Source of the DNA: Faucicola sp041855445
GTDB lineage: Bacteria; Pseudomonadota; Gammaproteobacteria; Pseudomonadales; Moraxellaceae
Assembly: GCA_041855445.1 (NCBI GenBank)
Contig: JBHAEG010000045.1
Location: forward strand, 1-7,840
DNA: 7,840 nucleotides
Direction: 5' to 3'
The position numbers were made by a program, and so were the translations under genes. The notes beneath the pieces were generated by a model. It saw only the letters and a list, made by a program, of their open reading frames with translations, made no database searches and had not been told where the DNA came from. Below, one piece after another: positions 1-4,294 of this stretch; the first letter of the stretch is position 1; every line of letters begins with the position of its first letter.

Positions 1-314
1 GGTATCCAACCTAAAGATTTACGCTTTGCTTTGGGGTTGTTGGTTCGCCAGTTGAGTTTTGCTTTTTTAAATTGTTTACGGCTTTTGGTGTGAGTTTCAT
101 TGATGGCTTGAATGGTCTGACTATGTAAACCTAATTCAACATTAGCACCTTTGGTGTATTCGTTTAGGTCATAAGCACTAAAGAACTTACCAGTTCTTTG
201 TAGGTGTTTGTAGCTCAAGTCATTCACATAGTTCCACACAAAATTAACCGAACCGCTTAAACGGTTTAGTTGGCCTGTGTGTTTGTCTCGTATGCGTAGC
301 TTGAGTGTTTTCAT
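1..314 (-). CDS. tnpB: TnpB-family protein of an IS200/IS605-type element, N-terminal part (runs off left edge)
   Basis: Reading the minus strand from the ATG at 314 gives 104 uninterrupted codons with no stop before the window edge, so only the N-terminal third or so of a usual 350-450 residue TnpB is present. The protein starts MKTLKLRIRDKHTGQLNRL and continues with SVNFVWNYVNDLSYKH and a basic KSRKQFKKAKLNW stretch. This is the typical OrfB/TnpB N-terminus, with its Asn-x-x-x-Asn type helix and positively charged face. Known members are RNA-guided DNA nucleases with a RuvC domain and zinc finger; both would lie beyond the left edge, as would the guide RNA normally made from the element's distal end. 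No tnpA is visible upstream of the start, so the element may be of the tnpB-only kind. No Shine-Dalgarno sequence is evident before the ATG. Whether the gene is intact cannot be judged here. Confidence 0.85.
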   Translation of the reverse strand, partial: MKTLKLRIRDKHTGQLNRLSGSVNFVWNYVNDLSYKHLQRTGKFFSAYDLNEYTKGANVELGLHSQTIQAINETHTKSRKQFKKAKLNWRTNNPKAKRKSLGWI

Positions 315-355
315 ATCGTTATGGTAGCATATTTTAAGTTATATTTGAATATCGA

Positions 356-397
356 CCGCCGTAAAACTCCGCCCTAAAGTGCGGAGTTTTACGGCGG
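356..397. repeat. Perfect 17-bp inverted repeat with 8-nt loop
   Basis: The arm CCGCCGTAAAACTCCGC (356-372) is matched exactly by its reverse complement at 381-397, around the loop CCTAAAGT. The arms are much richer in G+C than their surroundings. Neither strand has a T-run after the stem, so it does not look like an intrinsic terminator. Its place behind the tnpB start suggests the subterminal hairpin of the IS, although hairpins recognised by TnpA are usually imperfect. It could instead be a separate palindromic repeat. Confidence 0.85.
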
Positions 398-410
398 ATT
401 GGATAAAAAC

Positions 411-439
411 TTTCACCAGCTTTTAATTTTTCGTTATAA
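411..439 (+). promoter_or_regulatory. Probable sigma70-type promoter of lipB
   Basis: A consensus -10 box TATAAT lies at 434-439, with a weak -35-like TTTCAC at 411-416 at the ideal 17-bp spacing. Transcription would start near 446. The -10 overlaps the upstream ATG at 439, which therefore cannot be in the transcript, so the start at 487 is favoured. The -35 lies 14 bases beyond the IS hairpin and may be supplied by, or border, the IS end. Confidence 0.55.
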
Positions 440-486
440 TGAAATCTTTGCTAACAAACTACGATGACTATCTTTTATTACTTATC

Positions 487-1143
487 ATGAATATTCAATA
501 TCTTTCAAATGCCGATTATCAAGCGACCCATGATGCCATGTTTAATAAAACATTACAGCGAGTTGAACAAAAAAAGCAAGGAATAATAACACCTGATGAA
601 ATTTGGGTTGTTGAACATAATGATGTTTATACGCTTGGGCAGGCAGGCAAAGAAGAGCATATTTTACAACGTAATCAAACCCCTATTATCAAAACTGACC
701 GAGGCGGACAGGTGACATGGCATGGTAAAGGTCAGTTAGTTGTTTATTTTTTATTTGATTTAAATTATTTAGGTTGGGGCGTGCGTGATTTAGTTAGTCA
801 TGCAGAACAGGCAATTTGTGATACATTAAATCCGTATTTAACACCCAATTTTTTTGCCAAGCCTCGCAAAGATGCTCCTGGTGTGTATGTCTTTAATCAA
901 GATAAATTAGAGTTAGGGAAAATTGCGTCATTAGGTTTTAAAATTAAACATGGGTTTAGTTATCATGGCATTGCAATAAATTTAACGTGTGATTTAACGC
1001 CTTTTTCGCTGATTAATCCTTGTGGGTATGCAGGCATGACCATGCTACGTTTAGCAGATTTTGCAAATATTGATTATCAAATGGTAACTAATGAATTATT
1101 ATCACAGATTAGCCAACGCCATCAAGGGAAAATTTCTTTATAA
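487..1143 (+). CDS. lipB: Octanoyl-[acyl-carrier-protein]:protein N-octanoyltransferase LipB
   Basis: LipB moves the octanoyl group from acyl carrier protein to the lipoyl-domain lysine of target enzymes such as the pyruvate and 2-oxoglutarate dehydrogenase E2 subunits and glycine cleavage H protein. This is the first cytoplasmic step of lipoate synthesis. From the ATG at 487 the protein has 218 residues, normal for the family. The signature RGGQVTWHGKGQ sits at residues 72-83. The catalytic lysine is K145 in GKIAS, the acyl-carrying cysteine is C179 in INPCGYAGM, and HGFSYHGIAINL spans 155-166. The open frame extends upstream to an ATG at 439, but that codon coincides with the promoter -10 box, and the extra 16 residues do not look like LipB. 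No Shine-Dalgarno sequence precedes 487; initiation may be weak or on a short leader. lipA, often nearby in other bacteria, is not in this window. A small membrane protein gene follows after 21 bases. Confidence 0.95.
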   Translation: MNIQYLSNADYQATHDAMFNKTLQRVEQKKQGIITPDEIWVVEHNDVYTLGQAGKEEHILQRNQTPIIKTDRGGQVTWHGKGQLVVYFLFDLNYLGWGVRDLVSHAEQAICDTLNPYLTPNFFAKPRKDAPGVYVFNQDKLELGKIASLGFKIKHGFSYHGIAINLTCDLTPFSLINPCGYAGMTMLRLADFANIDYQMVTNELLSQISQRHQGKISL

Positions 1144-1146
1144 ATT

Positions 1147-1167
1147 TTTAAGGTAATTCATATAATG
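1147..1167 (+). repeat. Repeated translation-start segment, copy 1
   Basis: TTTAAGGTAATTCATAT, then A, then ATG. The same 21 bases recur at 1538-1558 with a single change (A to C before the ATG). The segment contains the AAGG Shine-Dalgarno core (1150-1153), 11 bases before the start codon. Such a match is unlikely by chance in a window of this size. Confidence 0.8.
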
Positions 1168-1482
1168 ACAAATACTAATTTACCACCTCATATTCGCCAA
1201 CTGGTTGAAAAAAATAATTTTGTTATTGCAATAAAGACGCTTGCCCAAGAACAAGGTATTAGCCTAGAGGAGGCTAAAGCCCAAATTGACGCTTATGAAA
1301 ATCAACAAAAATCACAATCCAAACCTACTGATGATTTTCAGCCTTTGGTACAAAGTCTGGACAATCATTTAAAACAACAAAATATTAAATTACCATTATT
1401 ACCATATTGGGCAAAACGGTTACTCATTTTACTATTTATTATATTGATATTTGGTATATTTACCTATCAGCTTTTTTATTGA
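1165..1482 (+). CDS. Small tail-anchored protein with a ribosomal L7/L12 C-terminal-like motif
   Basis: This 105-residue protein has no function I can name. Residues about 6-45 (LPPHIRQLVEKNNFVIAIKTL, then GISLEEAKAQIDAY) resemble the helix-turn-helix part of the ribosomal protein L7/L12 C-terminal domain, whose hallmark is an AIK...TGLGLKEAK pattern. Similar LPPEV...AIK...LxEAK modules occur in small uncharacterised proteobacterial membrane proteins. A polar, Gln/Ser-rich linker follows (46-75). A single hydrophobic segment at about 85-104 comes after K84-R85 and ends the protein, so it looks tail-anchored, with the small domain in the cytoplasm. There is no signal peptide. AAGG at 1150-1153 is the probable ribosome site. 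The gene begins 21 bases after lipB and is probably co-transcribed with it; nspC starts 73 bases downstream. Nothing in the sequence ties it to lipoate or polyamine metabolism. Confidence 0.8.
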   Translation: MTNTNLPPHIRQLVEKNNFVIAIKTLAQEQGISLEEAKAQIDAYENQQKSQSKPTDDFQPLVQSLDNHLKQQNIKLPLLPYWAKRLLILLFIILIFGIFTYQLFY

Positions 1483-1537
1483 TAATCTCTAGCAAAACAT
1501 CATATAAATTGTTAAAATAACGTATTTTATGCGATGG

Positions 1538-1558
1538 TTTAAGGTAATTCATATCATG
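1538..1558 (+). repeat. Repeated translation-start segment, copy 2
   Basis: This is the second copy of the 21-base segment at 1147-1167, with 20 of 21 bases identical. AAGG at 1541-1544 lies 11 bases before the ATG at 1556. Because the conserved copy ends exactly on this ATG, it supports 1556 rather than the in-frame ATG at 1529 as the nspC start. Confidence 0.8.
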
Positions 1559-2734
1559 CCAAATTCCTCTCAAATTTTCACATCTCTTGAGCAAATTCCA
1601 ACTCCTTTTTATTTAATTGATAAAGCACGTTTACAAAAAAATATGGAAAAAATTGCTCGATTGCGTGAACTTTCAGGAGCAAAAGCATTGCTAGCATTAA
1701 AATGCTTTGCAACTTGGTCAGTGTTTGATTTTATGCGTTCATATATGGACGGTACCACCTCATCATCATTAAATGAAGTGCGACTAGGCTACGAAACATT
1801 CGGCGGAGAAACCCACGCTTATAGTGTGGCTTATTCAGATAATGAAATTCTTGATGTTATTCATTATGGCGATAAAATTATTTTTAATTCGTATAGCCAA
1901 TTACAACGTTTTGCCAATACTGTCAAGCAACAAAAACCTGATATGCCAATTGGCATTCGTTTAAATCCACAAATTAGCAGTTCATCATTTTTAATCGCAG
2001 ACCCATCTCGCCCATTTAGTCGTTTAGGTGAAACAGATTTAAGTATTTTACAAGCATGCCTGCCTACTATTTCAGGCGTCATGATACATAATAATTGTGA
2101 AAATGCCAGTTTTGAAAAATTTGATGCAATGTTAAAGCAAATTGAACAACAATATGCTGATTTTTTACAACAATTGTCATGGGTTAGTTTAGGTGGAGGC
2201 ATTCATTTTACGGGTGAAGATTATCCTTTAGAAAAATTAGCTCAACGACTAAAACAATTTAGCCAAACTTATGGTGTACAAGTTTATTTAGAGCCAGGTG
2301 AAGCAAGCATCACCCAGTCTACTACGTTAGAAACTACGGTTCTTGATGTATTAAAAAACAAAAAAAATCTAGTCGTTGTGGATAGTTCCATTGAAGCACA
2401 TATGTTGGATTTATTGATTTATCGAGAAACTGCCCCATTATCTGCCATAAATGGACAAGTAAAAAATCTAACCAAACATGAAACTGATGACAGTACCATC
2501 TTTTGTGGTAAGTCTTGTTTAGCTGGTGATATTTTTGGTGAATATTTACTTAATGGACAAACATTACAAATTGGCGATAGAGTATCTTTTGGTAATGCTG
2601 GCGGTTATACCATGGTAAAGAAAAACTGGTTTAATGGTGTCAATATGCCTGCCATTGTCATTCGTGAACTTGATGGACAGTTACGTTTAGTACGCCAATT
2701 TGATTATCAAGATTTCAAAACTAATTTGTCATAA
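1556..2734 (+). CDS. nspC: Carboxynorspermidine/carboxyspermidine decarboxylase
   Basis: This is a pyridoxal-phosphate enzyme of the alanine racemase/ornithine decarboxylase fold (fold III). It removes CO2 from carboxynorspermidine or carboxyspermidine to give norspermidine or spermidine, the last step of the route that does not use S-adenosylmethionine. From 1556 it has 392 residues, close to family length. Visible landmarks are K49 in ALLALKCF (Schiff-base lysine), HNNCEN at 178-183, SLGGGIHF at 211-218 (phosphate-binding glycine loop), EPGEA at 246-250, and CGKSCLAGD at 317-325. By alignment with ornithine decarboxylase, C321 is the active-site cysteine donated to the partner subunit, and Y351 in NAGGYT is another conserved contact. 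The frame stays open up to an ATG at 1529, but the extra nine residues lack a ribosome site. The dehydrogenase that makes its substrate is encoded after a 167-base spacer. Sequence alone cannot say whether the C7 or the C8 triamine is made; spermidine is the commoner product in such bacteria. Confidence 0.93.
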   Translation: MPNSSQIFTSLEQIPTPFYLIDKARLQKNMEKIARLRELSGAKALLALKCFATWSVFDFMRSYMDGTTSSSLNEVRLGYETFGGETHAYSVAYSDNEILDVIHYGDKIIFNSYSQLQRFANTVKQQKPDMPIGIRLNPQISSSSFLIADPSRPFSRLGETDLSILQACLPTISGVMIHNNCENASFEKFDAMLKQIEQQYADFLQQLSWVSLGGGIHFTGEDYPLEKLAQRLKQFSQTYGVQVYLEPGEASITQSTTLETTVLDVLKNKKNLVVVDSSIEAHMLDLLIYRETAPLSAINGQVKNLTKHETDDSTIFCGKSCLAGDIFGEYLLNGQTLQIGDRVSFGNAGGYTMVKKNWFNGVNMPAIVIRELDGQLRLVRQFDYQDFKTNLS

Positions 2735-2758
2735 ATTATTTGATTAAATAAATAATTT
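2733..2758. repeat. 9-bp A/T inverted repeat at the nspC end
   Basis: AAATTATTT (2733-2741) pairs exactly with AAATAATTT (2750-2758) around an 8-base loop, starting inside the nspC stop codon. The stem is all A/T and has no T-run behind it, so any terminator role is doubtful. It adjoins the palindrome at 2760-2782. Confidence 0.5.
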
Positions 2759-2759
2759 C

Positions 2760-2782
2760 GTTAATAACAAGGTGTTATTAAC
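2760..2782 (+). promoter_or_regulatory. Perfect palindrome over a possible extended -10: candidate operator/promoter
   Basis: GTTAATAACA (2760-2769) and TGTTATTAAC (2773-2782) are exact reverse complements with a 3-base centre AGG. The right arm also reads as an extended -10 (TG at 2773-2774, TATTAA at 2776-2781). No good -35 lies upstream. If used, transcription would start around 2788 and leave a leader of about 113 bases before the dehydrogenase start. A symmetric site over a -10 is a classic repressor position, but the regulator is unknown. The A/T-only stem with no T-run makes a terminator less likely. Confidence 0.4.
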
Positions 2783-2789
2783 TTGTCGG

Positions 2790-2831
2790 GTATGTGGGTT
2801 TTTCTCTGGTCTTCCTTTTTAACCCATATAC
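2790..2831 (+). other. Possible leader hairpin upstream of the dehydrogenase gene
   Basis: GTATGTGGGTT (2790-2800) pairs with AACCCATATAC (2821-2831) over 11 positions, including one G-U pair, around a 20-base pyrimidine-rich loop. A weaker two-part pairing follows: GTGC 2845-2848 with GCAC 2878-2881, and GCCA 2856-2859 with TGGC 2872-2875. It ends just before the ribosome site at 2884. I do not recognise a known riboswitch class. Confidence 0.45.
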
Positions 2832-2905
2832 AAAACATCTCACCGTGCTATTTAGGCCAAGTAAATCAATCTGGCAGGCACATAAGGAGGATTATGCTAT
2901 CATGA
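2792..2905 (+). CDS. Possible 37-residue leader peptide overlapping the dehydrogenase start
   Basis: An open frame from the ATG at 2792 runs 37 codons to a TGA at 2903-2905, so stop and downstream start overlap as ATGA. The peptide begins MWVFLWSSFLTHI and ends GRHIRRIMLS. Its two adjacent AGG arginine codons are the AGGAGG ribosome site of the next gene. The arrangement would suit translational coupling or attenuation control of the polyamine gene. Against it: no usable Shine-Dalgarno sequence precedes 2792 (only GGG one base away), and a 37-codon open frame can occur by chance. A second frame across the same bases, from the GTG at 2794, is continuous with the dehydrogenase. Confidence 0.25.
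   Translation: MWVFLWSSFLTHIQNISPCYLGQVNQSGRHIRRIMLS
2884..2890 (+). promoter_or_regulatory. Strong ribosome binding site that fixes the dehydrogenase start
   Basis: AAGGAGG is a near-perfect Shine-Dalgarno sequence and by far the strongest in the window. It lies 11 bases before the ATG at 2902, whose product begins with the Rossmann fold. An out-of-frame ATG at 2894 is only 3 bases away, too close for efficient use. Confidence 0.8.
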
Positions 2906-4149
2906 CCAAAAAAAACGTGTTAATCATCGGAGCTGGGGGCGTGGCTCAAGTTGTCGCCCACAAATGTGCAATGGCAAATGATATTTTGGGCGATATTCAT
3001 ATCGCTTCTCGCACAAAATCTAAGTGCGATACCATTGCTCAAAGTGTGATAGAAAAGGGCAGTTTTAAACACCCTGCAACACTACACACCCATGCCGTTG
3101 ATGCGATGGATAGTAACGCAGTGGCGAAACTTATCCAACAAACTGGGGTACAAATTGTCATTAATGTTGGCTCTGCATTTGTTAATATGACGGTGCTTGA
3201 AGCTTGCATTCAAACAAAGGTTGCCTATATTGATACTGCCATTCATGAGGACCCAACAAAAATCTGTGAAACACCGCCTTGGTATGCAAATTATGAATGG
3301 CAACGCAAAGAAAGATGTAAAGAAGCAGGCGTTACTGCTATTTTAGGTGCTGGATTTGACCCTGGTGTCGTCAATGCTTATGCACGTTTGGGCGTTGAGT
3401 ATTTTGACAAAGACAGTGTGACTGATATTGATATTATTGATATTAATGCAGGCAGTCATGGTAAATATTTTGCGACCAATTTCGACCCAGAAATTAATTT
3501 TCGTGAATTTACGGGCGTGGTGTACTCTTGGCAAAATAACGCATGGCAAACTAACCAAATGTTTGAAGTCAAACGCACTGATGAGTTACCTGTTGTTGGT
3601 GTACAAAACAGTTATTTAAGTGGTCATGATGAAATTCATTCATTATCAGCGAATTTAAATGTACCAAATATTCGTTTTTGGATGGGATTTGGTGACCATT
3701 ATATCAATGTATTTACTGTGTTAAAAAATCTTGGACTCTTATCCGAACAGCCTGTGAAAACCGCTGAAGGGCAAGAAGTTGTGCCATTAAAAGTGGTCAA
3801 AGCGGTATTACCTGACCCTAGTTCACTTGCCCCTAATTATGTCGGAAAAACTTGTATTGGTAATAAAGTTAAGGGTAAGAAAAATGGGGTTGAGGGCGAA
3901 ATTTTTATTTATAATGTCGCCGACCACAAAGAAGCTTTTGACGAGGTAGGCAGTCAAGGCATTTCTTATACAGCAGGCGTTCCACCCGTTGCTGCGGCAA
4001 TTTTGGTTGCTCAAGGCGTGTGGGATATCGCAACAATGGTAAATGTAGAAGAATTAGATGCCAAGCCATTTATTAATTTATTAAATGAGATTGGTTTGCC
4101 AACACGCATCGTTGATGAACATGGCAATGATAGTGCTTTAGTATTTTAA
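2902..4149 (+). CDS. Carboxynorspermidine/carboxyspermidine dehydrogenase (saccharopine dehydrogenase family)
   Basis: This NAD(P)H-dependent enzyme would join aspartate 4-semialdehyde to putrescine or 1,3-diaminopropane by reductive amination, giving carboxyspermidine or carboxynorspermidine for NspC. From 2902 it has 415 residues, as expected for this group. KNVLIIGAGGVAQVVAHKC (residues 4-22) is an N-terminal Rossmann strand and glycine loop, IHIASRT (32-38) is the second strand, and INVGSAF (87-93) and ILGAGFDPGVVNAYA (147-161) are typical saccharopine-dehydrogenase-like motifs. YTAGVPPVAAAILVA (356-370) is characteristic of the C-terminal part. The frame extends to a GTG at 2794, but the added 36 residues precede a clear Rossmann start, and the AAGGAGG site supports 2902. 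Lysine-pathway saccharopine dehydrogenase is an alternative by family. The nearby nspC makes the polyamine role much more likely. The long structured spacer suggests the gene has its own control besides read-through from nspC. Confidence 0.88.
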   Translation: MTKKNVLIIGAGGVAQVVAHKCAMANDILGDIHIASRTKSKCDTIAQSVIEKGSFKHPATLHTHAVDAMDSNAVAKLIQQTGVQIVINVGSAFVNMTVLEACIQTKVAYIDTAIHEDPTKICETPPWYANYEWQRKERCKEAGVTAILGAGFDPGVVNAYARLGVEYFDKDSVTDIDIIDINAGSHGKYFATNFDPEINFREFTGVVYSWQNNAWQTNQMFEVKRTDELPVVGVQNSYLSGHDEIHSLSANLNVPNIRFWMGFGDHYINVFTVLKNLGLLSEQPVKTAEGQEVVPLKVVKAVLPDPSSLAPNYVGKTCIGNKVKGKKNGVEGEIFIYNVADHKEAFDEVGSQGISYTAGVPPVAAAILVAQGVWDIATMVNVEELDAKPFINLLNEIGLPTRIVDEHGNDSALVF

Positions 4150-4178
4150 AAATTAACTACAGAATATCTCATCATATC

Positions 4179-4210
4179 ACACCTCTAAAATAATTGAATT
4201 TTAGAGGTGT
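4179..4210 (+). terminator. Hairpin after the dehydrogenase gene, possible terminator lacking a T-run
   Basis: ACACCTCTAAAAT (4179-4191) and ATTTTAGAGGTGT (4198-4210) are exact reverse complements around the 6-base loop AATTGA. The hairpin begins 29 bases after the dehydrogenase stop, where a terminator is expected. However, TACTATC rather than a T-run follows, and there is none on the opposite strand. It may act weakly, with Rho, or as a 3'-end stabiliser. The rest of the 4150-4294 gap shows no clear promoter; the T-rich stretch at 4236-4254 may contain pepN promoter elements, but I cannot place them. Confidence 0.45.
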
Positions 4211-4294
4211 TACTATCAATCATGAATTAAAATCATTTGCTTTTTTTGTAATTATCCCCATATTGGTGTAAATGTACAAAATTGAGCAGTCACT

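Larger units (their letters stand above)
1..397 (-). mobile_element. IS200/IS605-type element, tnpB-proximal end
   Basis: The region comprises the partial tnpB and the 83 bases upstream of its start, including a strong palindrome at 356-397. IS200/IS605 elements lack terminal inverted repeats and instead carry subterminal hairpins that TnpA recognises as single-stranded DNA, so a hairpin 42 bases upstream of tnpB fits the element's left end. The exact boundary cannot be set from this sequence: cleavage would be expected a little outside the hairpin, between about 398 and the lipB promoter. Confidence 0.6.

Noticed and set aside
377..385. AAGTGCGGA resembling the Pasteurellaceae DNA-uptake sequence (8 of 9 bases)
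   Set aside because: The last base differs, it occurs once as part of a hairpin, and the gene content does not suggest Pasteurellaceae.
439..486. Upstream extension of lipB
   Set aside because: The ATG lies on the consensus -10 box, and the 16 extra residues are not LipB-like, so the start was set at 487.
1529..1555. Upstream start of nspC
   Set aside because: No ribosome site precedes 1529, whereas the ATG at 1556 has AAGG and the repeated start segment.
2876..2893. HIRR string in the possible leader peptide, as in the enterobacterial speF leader peptide
   Set aside because: Here the residues simply translate the AAGGAGG ribosome site, and the rest of the peptide is unlike it.
2794..2901. 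GTG-initiated extension of the dehydrogenase by 36 residues
   Set aside because: The Rossmann fold begins at 2902 right after a strong Shine-Dalgarno sequence; the extension has no family likeness and overlaps leader hairpins.
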